This document shows positions 23,001 through 34,000 of a stretch of DNA of 64,000 bases, piece after piece. Within the stretch, counting starts at the first letter, position 1, and each line of letters begins with the position of its first letter. Source of the DNA: Acephala macrosclerotiorum. Taxonomy: Eukaryota > Ascomycota > Leotiomycetes > Helotiales > Mollisiaceae. The DNA is taken from positions 1-64,000 of the forward strand of contig MU119426.1 in assembly GCA_014904845.1 (NCBI GenBank), in the 5' to 3' direction. Both the position numbers and the translations under genes were made by a program. Below the pieces are notes generated by a model. That model saw only the letters and a program-made list of their open reading frames with translations, was not told the origin of the DNA and searched no databases.

Positions 23001-26000
23001 ATGATAGCCTTGGTTGCCATCTCAATCAAATCAACTCCCATGACCTTCGAAACGAATGGGGTTGATCGAGATGCTCGAACGTTGCATTCAATGACCTTAA
23101 TATCATTGTCCTTTGCAATGAATTGAATGTTGAAAGGACCAGTAATGTTCAGGGCTTCACCAATCTTGCGAGTTGCTTCTTCGATTCGTTGGATAGTTGT
23201 CGGCTCGAGATCTTGAGGTGGGAGGATCAAGGTTGCATCACCAGAGTGAACTCCAGCATTTTCCACATGCTCTGAAATAAAGTGGCCAACCATTTTCTAA
23301 TGATAAGTTAGTAAATGTATGAGATTCGCGCTCAGAAGTCGGAAGTCCAGAATTCCAGGAAAGAAGATAATGGTGCGCGAAAGTCCGAAACTCCAGGAGT
23401 CCAGCAGTCCAGGAATTTGGACAGCGTCCAAAAAGGTCCAAAAAGGTCCAAAAAGAGGTTCCAGAACTGCCCTTAATCGAGCTTAGAGCTCGACTGGGCA
23501 GCTGTTGGAGCAGCCTTCGCAGCCTCAGCCTCCATCTTGAGATGGCGGACTGACTTGAGATGCTGGTTGTACTCGCCCAACTTGTCGCAGCCCCAGCTGC
23601 AGAGAGTACACACATGCGGCTTCGCAAGATACTCCTCCTTCTTGAGGTGATTGACCGAGCTATTATGCTTATCTAAGGCATACGCGCCATTAAGAGCTAC
23701 CTTGCAGAGTTCACAATAAAACTCCTTGCTCTCGACGGTTGCTCCTCGGCGCTTCTTATCCTGTTCCCGGAATTTTTCCGGATCCGCCGCTCGATACTCT
23801 CTTATTTGCTCAGTTTTCACGCCGACGAATTGCTTGGGATCGTTGGCCATACGCATTGCACGCTATTCCAAATTATACTCAGTCGTGGCGGCGTTTCGTT
23901 TCATCATCTTCTCGGCGTTAAGCTCCTCCAGCTCCTTTTCAGAAAGCTCATAGTTGCCAAGGATCGATTCATTGAGACAGCAATGCGAGCATAAGCCATC
24001 GTACTCCAGCGTGTTTCGATCCCAGAGACAAATATGGCCCATGCCATAGTCGTTGGCCTTGTTGACAGTTCGCATCGCCCAGAATATATAAGCGAAGGCA
24101 GCTTCTAGCGTGAGAAAAAGGAGGCGGATCTTGAGAACCAAGCCAGGAGACGGAAGATCAATCCAGCAGAGTAATCCCATGTGCTCAATACTGTAGCCCT
24201 CTTTAATCGACTTTTCGACGTAGGAAGGGAGATTGGATCCAGCACGATAGTCCGCAAAGCGATTTTTGACACCTTCGGTGGCGCTGGTTCCACTGCCTAT
24301 ATAGATACGAGGTCGACAATAGGCTTTTTCCAGCACCAGAAGGTGCACAGCCTAGCGCTTGGGGGTTCCCCTGATGATTGTTGGAAGGGTCTTGAAGTAC
24401 CGAATGGTGGGCGGCGTAGAAGCTTGTATGACCTCAAATAGGCCAGGGGCAAAGACAAGGGACACTGCCGAAGCCAGATTCTCCAAGACAGCTTGGCTGG
24501 GGATGTACTTCGTGTAGTGCGCCTGCTTTTGACTTGCTGGCGTACCGTTCAGAACGGTCTAGGTAATCAGCAACACCAGCTGGAGGAGAGTCTCTGCTTG
24601 GAACGCCATGATTCTACAACTATTAGCATTACATTGTCGCATCCATTAGAGTATAGAGACTTACGCTGAAATCGGTGCCACCGATTGTCCAGAAGAGAGA
24701 GCCCTTGGCTATGGAGGCATGGAAGGGAAATATCCAGCAGAAGAGACAATGCCTGGTTGTGAAGCCAGAGGAGAGAGGTACCCAGCAGAACAGCAGAAAG
24801 GAAACGGAGCAGCAGTGCTGGACGCGGAATTGTCGAAGCTTGGACACGGTCGAAGAGGCCAGCAAACAAAAAAAATGAAAGTCGCTGAGGCAAGCCATCC
24901 AGAAGGAAGGAAGGTCTATCAAGGGCAGGAACATCCGGTTAAGTTAGGGAGACGGGGAAAAGGAAAAACATTTACTCACACCACCCTGGGCAACAGCATC
25001 CATCTCAATCTCCTTGGCGTTCTCAATGTACTTGGTGATGACAACTGGATGTTCTCGTGAAACCTCGGCAGCTTGAGCAAGGTATGCTTCTAGATCAGCC
25101 TCAGAATAGACGGTGTTCATGGCTGCACCGGACAAAACGTAGGAGGGTCGAACCAAGACTGGATACGAGACCGTGTTGCAGAAAACCTTGGCATCTTCAA
25201 AGCTGGTCAACTCCTTCCATGTTGGCTGATCAACCTCGATTCTATCCAGCATACGAGAGAACTTGTATCTATTCTCAGCAGTATCGATCATTTCCGGCGA
25301 TGTACCTAGAACCTTGACATTGAGACGATGCAAGGGTAGTGCAATGTTGTTTGGCGTCTGTCCACCCATGGCGATGAGGACACCGCTTGAGCTCTCGAGT
25401 TGGTAGATGTCGAGAATGGTTTCCAAGTTGATGTTCTCGAAGTAAAGTCGGTCTGCTTCATCATAATCCGTACTGACGGTCTCGGGATTGTAGTTAACCA
25501 TGACGGTCTTGAATCCAGATTCACGGAGGGTTCTGATTGCCCGAACAGAGCACCAATCGAACTCGACGCTGCTGCCGATTCGATACTGTAGGTTCTCTAA
25601 GTCAGTATTGCCTAGAGAGGTGGAACGTAGGAGTCATGGTAATGTCTCAAAAGTACTTTTGAGACACTCGAAATAGGAGATAGAACTCCGAGAATTGGAG
25701 GACTTACGACGCCCGACCCCAAAACCATAACACCATGATCATTAAAGGTGATATCATTTTCAGATCCATTATATGTCAAGTAAAGATAATTCGTCCAAGC
25801 AGGGTACTCTGCAGCGACCGTATCAATCTGCTTGACGACGGGAACAATTCCAGCCTCGATTCTCAATCGGCGAACGGCCAATTCGTTCGAACTCCAGAAC
25901 TTGGCCAGCTGACGATCGCAGAAGCCAAGTTGCTTGGCTTGGCGCAGGAGGTTCATGCTGATGGTGCTTGCATTGTAGGTCGTCATCGTCTTGCCAAAGT

Positions 26001-29000
26001 CGCTCAGACCCTTCAGCCTGCTCAAGAACCACTTGTCAATCTTAGTCATTTCCCAGATCTTATCGACAGAGTACCCTGAATGCATGGCGTTGGCAATAGC
26101 GAAGAGACGTTGATCGGATGGTGTTTGGAGCTCGTCATCAATAGACATCAAGGCCTTTGTGTCATTGAAGCCGAGGTTGTGGAAGTCGATGGCACGAATT
26201 GCTTTTTGAATGGCTTCCTCGAAGGTCCTACCAATACTCATGACTTCACCTACACTTTTCATCGAGGATCCGAGCTGAGTGGAGACACGAGTGAACTTTT
26301 TCAAATCCCATCTGGGCATCTTGACCACAACGTAATCGAGTGAAGGCTCGAAGCAGGCGCATGTGACCTTGGTGACGGAGTTCGAAATCTTGTTCAGAGG
26401 GATACCTAGACCGAGCTTAGCGGCAATGAATGCCAAAGGGTACCCTGTAGCTTTCGATGCCAACGCTGAAGATCGAGATAATCTGGCATTGACTTCGATA
26501 ATACAGTACTCTCGAGAGAATGGGTTGAGAGCGTACTGGATGTTGCACTCTCCAACAACACCAAGATGTCTGATAACGTTGACTGCAGTAGTTCGAAGCA
26601 TGTTGTAGTCTTCATCAGAGAGCGTCTGAGATGGGGCAACAACGATAGAGTCGCCAGTATGGATTCCGAGAGGATCGAAGTTCTCCATATTACAAACAGT
26701 GATGCAGTTGTCTCGTGCATCTCGAACGACTTCGTACTCGATCTCCTTCCACCCTTTCATACTTCTTTCAATCAGGACCTGGGGACTCGCAGCAAATGCC
26801 TTGTTGCAGAGGTCAAACAGTTCCTTCTCGTTGTCTGCGAAACCACTGCCGAGTCCACCAAGAGCATATGCAGCTCGAACAATGACAGGGAAGCCGATGT
26901 TTTTCACGACACTCATGGCTTCGTCGATGTTGTTTGCAGAAGCAGACTTGGCACACTTCTCGCCAATCGATTCCATACTGCGGGCAAATAGTTCTCGGTC
27001 TTCAGTAGTGATGATGGTATCAATCGGAGTACCAAGGACCTTCACACCAAGCTCTTCAAATTCGTCCTTCAATTGAATGCCGACCTGCAATGCTGTCTGA
27101 CCACCAAAGGTGACATAGATTGCATCTGGACGCTCGTGGACAATAACCTTCCTCACGAACTCAGCTGTTACTGGCAAGAAGTAGACCTTGTCAGCCAATC
27201 CTTTGGATGTTTGAATGGTCGCGATGTTTGGGTTGATCAGAATAGTTGTCAAGCCCTCCTCCGTCAACGCTTTGAGGGCTTGACTTCCAGAGTAATCGAA
27301 TTCTCCAGCTTGACCAATACTAAGACCACCAGACCCTAAAACGAGAACCTAGAGATGAGTTAGCCAGAGTAAATATCGAGTCCAGATATAGTAAAAAGTC
27401 CGGGTCCACAAGTCCAAAAGGGTCCAAAAAGAGGTTCCAGGGTTAGAGATATGCCCCCAGTCGAGCTGAGAGCTCGACAAGGTAGCTGCCATCTCTATGT
27501 GACGCTTGCTCTTGAAGTGCCTTTTCAAAGTGCCACCTGGTCGAAAGCAACGTTGCAGAGAAGCAGTCGGAATAGATATCTAGCAGAGCAGCCAGCAAAG
27601 CAGCCAGCAGAGAATCCCTGGGTCTCCTCTGGGTCCAGAGTTCAGCTTGACGGTATCCAGGAAATTGATTCCAGATATCAAGTTAGCAATCTGTTCCACA
27701 GCAGATGTGAATCTTGAACTTGCAACCAGACAGCTGGGTAGTCGACAGCAACGTTCCGTCGACTCGATAGTATCCGTTGGCAGACTCTTGAAGTACTGTT
27801 ATATTGGGGGTGTAGCAGCTTGAAGGACATCGAAAAGTTCTAGAGCAAGAACCAGGGAAATTATCTAGGCAGCAGATCCATCCAGAGGGCAGGGGCGTCC
27901 AGTCGGGGCAAAAAGAAACACAACAACATTACCTTTTTAACATTGACCTTAGGGTGTAATCTCTCGGTTTCAGCGGCATCTCCGCCTGGGAATTTGACGG
28001 GTGCTGTGAGAACCTTGGTGTCCTTTAAGGAGTCCACAATCGTGTTGATGAAGACATCGAAGAGAAATTCAGTATCTCGTGGGCCAGGCGTGCTCTCAGG
28101 ATGGAATTGAACACTGAAGTAAGGTCTGCTGACATGGCGAATACCCTCGTTGCTACCATCATTGGCATTCACGAACAGCTCTGTCCACTCAGCCGGCAAG
28201 GTAGCTGTATCAACAGCGAAACCATGGTTCTGCGATGTGATGTGACATTTTCCAGTCAACATGTTGGTGCAGGGAATGTTGTGTCCACGATTTCCAAATT
28301 TCATCTTCAATGTGCTCGCGCCTGCAGCTCTAGCCAGCAGTTGATGACCTAGACAGATACCGAAGATGGGTGTGCGGTTCTCTTGCATGGCAGATGCAAT
28401 GTGATTGACGGTCTTGGCCATCATGGCAGGGTCACCAGGACCGTTGGAGATGAACAGTCCATCGTAGTCCTTACCAGCAAGGGCTGGGAAGTCGTAGTCC
28501 CATGGGCAGACAAGCACTTCTACGCCTCTTTTTACCAAGCAACGCAATTGATTGTATTTCAGTCCAACATCCAGGCACAATACACGTACGGGTCTACCAG
28601 ACGGGTGTTTCAAGGCAATCGAAGGATTTGGGGAATATAATTTTAGTTTGCGGATGGAGACTAAGTAGAAATGTTAGCCCAGAACTTTGGGCTATGCATG
28701 AGGACTCACCATCTGCGACGAGGTTCTGTGCATTGGGGTTCACCCAGTCGATTGTCTCGAAAAAAGATCGCCAGGACTCTGAGGTGATCGCAGATGTGCC
28801 ATTGGTAAGCTCATTCGACAAGCCGTTGGTGAGTGCCTGTTTCTGGACCAGCATGCGTCCAAGCATGCTTCCCTCCTCTCGAATTCTCTTAGTCAATGCT
28901 CTTGTATCCACACCATACATTGCAGGTATGCCTTGTTCCTTCAACCACGTCCCGAGGGAAGATGTTGCGAGGAAGTGTGAAAAGTCTTCGCCCGAGTAGG

Positions 29001-29337
29001 ATGCAGTGACTAGACCGGCGATATGGATCTGCGAGGACTCGAAATATGCTGGCAGATCTTTGAGGAGATCATCCATTGTCTCTCGCGAAGGTACACCATA
29101 GTTGCCCACCAAAGGGAACGTAATGACCAAGATTTGTCCACGGTAGGAGGGGTCGGTTATAGATTCAGGGTACCCCACCATACCAGTTTGGAATACCAAT
29201 TCTCCAGCAATGCTCTTCTCCGCTCCGAAGCTGTATCCCTGGTAAACGACGCCATCTTGGAGCTCAAGAGCAATTCGACCTTCGCCATCGTGTTGCGCCG
29301 TAACGGGGGGGTACACTGTGGCCATACTGGCGACCAT
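20098..29337 (-). CDS. URA2: Multifunctional CPSase / DHOase-like / aspartate transcarbamylase, 2,249 aa
   Basis: First two steps of de novo pyrimidine synthesis: glutamine to carbamoyl phosphate, then to carbamoyl aspartate. Exons: 29337-28710, 28660-27933, 27348-25708, 25585-24980, 23296-20207 and 20154-20098, all in phase. Order: glutaminase with nucleophile segment GICLGHQLL in exon 2; the two CPSase halves (exons 3, 4 and the start of 5); a DHOase-like domain whose metal-binding HxH position reads [10 protein letters not shown], so it is inactive as usual in fungi; ATCase with PSTRTSASF and HPTQAFLDL, ending [13 protein letters not shown]. Length fits yeast Ura2 (2,214 aa). Introns are 49, 584, 122, 1,683 and 52 bp; the two long ones are related mobile-looking units. 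An in-frame ATG at 29325 is an alternative start. Confidence 0.95.
23473..24609 (-). pseudogene. GIY-YIG nuclease-like ORF with two C2H2 zinc fingers, three in-frame TAGs
   Basis: One continuous frame of 378 codons from ATG 24609 to TAA 23473, interrupted only by TAG at 24561-24559, 24354-24352 and 23865-23863. Order: an N-terminal segment ([20 protein letters not shown]) with helical character; the GIY-YIG-like core ([20 protein letters not shown], then GVKNRFADY with the likely catalytic Arg); a segment with [21 protein letters not shown]; and two U1-type C2H2 fingers (FYCELC...H...H and HVCTLC...H...H). By family, GIY-YIG proteins nick DNA, and fingers of this type bind nucleic acid. Each TAG could be a former CAG. 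It is probably a recently inactivated copy; readthrough cannot be excluded. The homing idea is inference from its position. Confidence 0.75.
24614..24664 (-). other. Putative nested 51-bp intron upstream of the nuclease ORF
   Basis: On the minus strand GTAAGTCTCT at 24664 and GCTAATAGTTGTAG ending at 24614 form a complete small intron signature four bases before the ORF's ATG. It would sit in the leader of a transcript made from the element itself, suggesting an independent gene nested in the host intron. Confidence 0.45.
25586..25707 (-). other. 122-bp intron of the pyrimidine gene containing a 24-bp palindrome
   Basis: GTAAGT donor at 25707 and CTACAG acceptor at 25586. In its middle, 25643-25666 is a perfect self-complementary sequence (12-base arm TGTCTCAAAAGT and its complement). 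The RNA could form a hairpin inside the intron. Confidence 0.85.
27349..27932 (-). mobile_element. 584-bp intron: internally deleted relative of the nuclease intron
   Basis: Intron between the glutaminase and CPSase parts (donor GTAATG, acceptor CTCTAG). It shares with the 1,683-bp intron a 20-base identical stretch (27421-27440 versus 23445-23464), the nearby GAGCT.AGAGCTCGAC motif, and the 5' part. Read in the nuclease ORF frame it gives [18 protein letters not shown], matching [18 protein letters not shown], and near the end [16 protein letters not shown]...SSSQLD, matching the last zinc finger and C-terminus. The GIY-YIG core is missing and stops are present. It looks like a non-autonomous or decayed derivative. 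Confidence 0.75.
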
Positions 29338-31017
29338 TTCCCGGCGAAGCTGGGAGATAGAATTGGTACGGTGTGGTCGAGGCAATGGGTAGTGGGCAGC
29401 GCAACAGCAAGGTAGGTAGTGACGGTGAGGGAACAAAATAATGTAGAATAAATGTGTGCAGATTTGGGAAGTCGAAAATCCTCGGAGGGAAGGCGCAGCT
29501 GAGGGCAGTAGACGAAGAGCAAAGGCGGGACAGGGTTCCACGCGGGAAGGTGCGACGCAGAACCTCGAAAGCCACAGACAGTATGATTTGCTGCTGTTGT
29601 AGACTTTGTTGGCTCAGATCATTGAATTGCGTATGCTCTTCGGTGTACACAGTTAAGTGCAAGAGGAAGAGAGAGAGGATTTTCTTTTCTTGGTGGAGTT
29701 TTGCAACTTAGGGAAAAAATCCAGCGGAGAATCATTGTTCCAGCCGAGACTACTAAGCCGGGAATAGATATGTGCGGTCAGCGTTTTCAGGGGTCTCACC
29801 GTTCCCTCTGAAGCTTTCAAATCTTCATTGTCCTTCGGGTTGCCTCTGAGAATTGACGGTCTTTATATCTCCACCGTTGCTCTCGTCCTGATAGCAACGT
29901 CGAGGGTATCTTGTGTACTGAGTGAGGGGCAATCGCGGGAAACGCAAGGAAGGAAGCCTGCATAAAAACGGGTTCTAGCCTTGCATGGGGTTCTACCGCC
30001 TCGAAAACTCGATATTTTCAACATTCCAACACATTTTCTTGGTGTGTGTCATACAAAGAGAGATACTCGATTCAAGGAAGACCTAAGATTGTTACACAAG
30101 TACAAAATAGTTCGATCTCACACCGGTACACGTGGTTGGTGATGCAAAACGGAATTCTAGCCTTGCATCTGATCCTTGAAGATATTGAGAATACTCGACT
30201 CGAGATGAAATCAATGACAATGAGTCCAATTCATGCTAGCTGAGCTGCTCTCTTTCATCGAACGTCGAGAGAACGATGTATCCTAGAAACAGAAAGAACT
30301 TTTGCCATCCAAAACAATAGTTCGCTGATAAATCTTCGAATGGGTGGTCAGAAGGGTGCGCAACATAAAGTAGGCACACCATGGGTAGGTAGCCTTGCAT
30401 GTCAGCCTCGGCCCAGAAAGACTGCACCAGACAACACTCAATGGTTGCATCACAAGCAACCGAGCAGCCAAGAATTAGACTTCAAGATTCCCATAAAATA
30501 CTTGATGAATTCTCTGTCCTAGTCACATGCATTTCCCATCTCTCACTCCATCTACCCGGCGGTGTCAGCGGTGAGCTTGAGAGCGAGGCGTGTGAAGTTC
30601 CTATCCCTATGATTGGCCGTGTGTTTACTAGATCTGCATGTTGCAGCTGCACTTCAGGATTTTGTGTGCCACCAACGCGAGTCGAGGATGGATTCCTCAC
30701 TATTCTGGCCATATCAAAAGGTCATGTGCGCTCGACACCGATAAGCAGTTATCATTTTCAAAGAGAATCGTGAGGGTATTCCAGCTTTTTTCCTTTAATT
30801 ATTTGTTGTGATCGACGTGTCCGAGGATGAGCCATATTCGGAGTAATATTTATTTATTTACTACTTACTTCGCCGCCTCCAAGCCTTGTCTCGCATCGCA
30901 ATGTCTGATTTGAACATACACACCAACCACCACAGATAATTCTTGCCGGTTAGGGAGATTGGGAGCTGGAGGAGGAAAACGACTGGTTGGAATTTGGAAT
31001 TTCCATTTTACAACAAG
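29338..31017. other. Divergent intergenic region
   Basis: It holds the promoters of the pyrimidine gene (minus) and the channel gene (plus). The pyrimidine frame is open upstream to an ATG at 29541, which would add a 68-residue, poorly conserved N-terminus. The phrase CTAGCCTTGCAT or close variants occurs three times (near 29978, 30151, 30390). No gene seen. Confidence 0.5.
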
Positions 31018-34000
31018 ATGTTGTCTTCTCTGCTGCGGCCCAAGAAGCATCGTCAACACGTCGAAGAAGGCTCTGTTTTCTCCACGCCTTACGAGCAACG
31101 ACGACATGCCACTGCAGATTTCACGGAGGACGATGGCGAAGATGAAGAATCTGATGAGGACGACGAGGAGGAAGGAGAAGAGGATGTAGACGAAGAAGAT
31201 GGCGGAGAAGATTCTCCTCTCCTGCCTATCTTCTCTGCCGCACATCTTGGTACGGTTGCGAAAGCCTTCAATCAACTACCTGCTGACTCCAGAGTAGATG
31301 CCTTACCTGTATATAACCTTACGCATGCGATACGACTGATTGTCCTCCCACGAACCGAAACCACCCTGACCTGGGACCAACTTCGATCGCCCCAGGTCTC
31401 TCAATTCCTCGTTAAGCCTATGCAGCAACAGATTCGAACATCACACTTCTCTCGGGCGACACTGTATGCATTGATGGCCAATTGCTTGCAGTTCCAGAAA
31501 GAGAGCCAGGCAAATCCAGGAAATGCTGGCAACAGTCGGACGAGAGCTCTGGTCTGCGAGTTACTTGCGATCAAGCTGTTGAAGGAATACAATACCAGAG
31601 AGTTGATTGACGCTTTGTCGTACGACTTCTACCCATTGCAAGGGCTTTCTGCTCCTGCATCGCCAGTCAATGGGCAGAGCCGCCCCCGGCCTGTCGCTGC
31701 GCGCATATCGACGTTGGAAGTGGCCATTAGAGCATCTGCGAAACGTTTCATAGCCCATCCTCTCGTTGTACAACAACTCGAGGCTATCTGGGCTGGTACA
31801 ATCGTCTTCCACTCAGCAGCAGACAATCTTCATCGAAGACCACCAGAGCCGCAAATGCAAGAATATCGAAGGCATAATCAGAGTGCACCACTCTTGACGG
31901 TACCAGAACATGGTTACGGAACTGCAAATCGTGGCCATTCCTCGCCCGACAAGCAGCCACCATCCCCATCTCCACAATACACAACGCTAGTTCGCAGAAC
32001 GGTCACTCTCTACGACCCCCGAGATGCGTCGCTGTTCAAGCTCTCCCGACTGAGAGTGCCGCGCTACAGACAATTCTTCTCCACCTGTTCTCTTGCTATA
32101 CTGCTGGTACTTTTCATCGCTGTCTTGGCCCAACGCTCCACTGAAATCACTACCCTTGAGGTTGTATTTTGGTTCTGGAGCTTTGGGTTCATGCTTGATG
32201 AAGTGGTCGGGTTCAACGAGCAAGGCTTCAGCTTGTACATCATGAGCTTCTGGAATGCTTTTGATCTGGGAATACTGCTCCTGCTGACTATATACTATTG
32301 CATGCGTTTATACGGTCTTTTTCTAGTCAACGAGGGGAGAAGGGGGTGGAATAGTATGGCTTACGATGTCCTCGCCACGAATGCGATCCTTCTCTTCCCT
32401 CGGCTGTTCAGCGTGCTTGATCACTATCGATATTTCTCCCAGCTGTTGATTGCCTTTCGTCTGATGGCTATTGATCTCGTGGCAGTTTTTGTCCTAGTTC
32501 TTATTGCCTGCAGTGGCTTTTTCGTCGCATTCACACTCTCATTCGGCGAAGGACAATACGATGCAGCAGAAGTGGCATACAAAATCTTTCAAATCTTAAT
32601 GGGATTTACTCCGGCTGCGTGGGAAGCTTGGGAGACATATAATGGACTTGGAAGAGCTCTCCTCGTGCTCTTCCTGTTCATTTGTCACTTCCTGATTGTC
32701 ACCATCCTGATCACAGTCCTCACGAACTCGTTCATGGCAATCGTGTCGAATGCAGACCAAGAACATCAGTTTGTATTCGCCGTCAACACGATCAGCATGG
32801 TCAAGAACGATGCCCTCTTCTCCTACGTCGCTCCGAGCAACATCTTCGCCTGGGTTCTGACGCCTCTGAGGTTTTGCATGCCATTCCGGCTGTTTGTGAA
32901 GACGAACCGTACAATCATCAAGGCCTCGCATTTCCCTCTTCTTTTCGGTATATATATCTACGAGAGGATATTCCTTGCCAGGACTGTGTTCGACCCAACA
33001 GATCTCATCGAGAACAATCCAAAAGGCCGAAGAAGGATCATTTCATTCCAGGACACAAAGACTGCGCTGTTCAGTCCCAATGCGCGACTTCGGCAAGAAT
33101 CGATTGCTGGTTTCCAGAAGGACAAGGCTTTGGAGGAAGTTTTCAGACTCGCACCAAGACCAGAAACACTGCGAAGTACCAGGAGAAGTATCGAGCGTCG
33201 GCAGACACATAATGTTGTGAGTAATTGGATGGACCACAATAGCGGGGTTGCAAGCCCGCCTCAGGAGCAGGACCGATCAATTGTGGACAAACTAGAGATG
33301 AGACGGCAGGCCAGGAAAGCTACAATGATGAGGCATCGTGGAATCTCAGGCACTAGATCTGTCGCAAGCGATCCTGCCGAATTCATGTCCCACGGCGGAC
33401 TCGACTTTGGCGATCGTGAAGATGAGCCAGCAACTCCAGATGTCGGCGATCATTCAGATGAGGATGGAGATGATGAGTTGAACACCCACGATGACGATGA
33501 AGGGTTCACACTCGATAAAGACACGACTCGCAATCGAAGCCGGGAAACCAGCGCAGATGACAAAGGAAGCTATTTCGCCACGCCAACTCCTGCTCAAGTT
33601 CACGTTCCATCATCAACGTCCTCCCGAAAGCAACGCTTCGTCACAACATTTGCACCACCTACTTCTCCGCCCCGACGTCGAGGACATGATCGCAACATGT
33701 CAAGCAACACTATACTCTTCAACCCAATCTCCGACCGACAATCTTCTGCCTCACCACCCCGCTCTCGCCCCTTAACAGCAAAGCACCACTCGACTGCTAA
33801 CACGAGGACACACACCCCAACTGGACTAGGAACTCGCACACCAAGACATTCTATCTACACCCAAACCCAAGTCAAACCCCGCCCAATCATGCCAGCCCGA
33901 CAAAACGTCCAATCAGTACCCAACTTCAACCTTGACTCCCAACTCGCGACCGGCAGCCGCTCTCGCCACGTCCGACACCGAAGATCAAGCATGGACATGG

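Larger units (their letters stand above)
23297..24979 (-). mobile_element. 1,683-bp spliceosomal intron carrying a nuclease ORF
   Basis: Intron between GGTGGT and AAAATG of the CPSase coding sequence: donor GTGAGTAAATG, branch-like TTACTAAC, acceptor ATTAG. It is 14 to 40 times longer than ordinary introns in the window. On the host's sense strand it carries the GIY-YIG/zinc-finger ORF (24609-23473). Its beginning (AGGGCAGGAACATCC on +, near 24924) and end (GGTCCAAAAAGAGGTTCCAG at 23445-23464) recur in the 584-bp intron of the same gene. The repeated unit thus spans almost the whole intron, as if the intron itself was the inserted piece. Confidence 0.85.

Noticed and set aside
24567..24934. 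Minus-strand ORFs of 101 and 108 codons at the start of the nuclease intron
   Set aside because: No family resemblance and they overlap in different frames; the better-supported frame begins at 24609.
20276..29415. Many plus-strand ORFs opposite the pyrimidine gene (up to 214 codons)
   Set aside because: They are antisense shadows of conserved minus-strand coding sequence.
20159..29541. Reading the pyrimidine region as several separate genes
   Set aside because: All six exons join in phase with good splice sites and follow the known Ura2 domain order.
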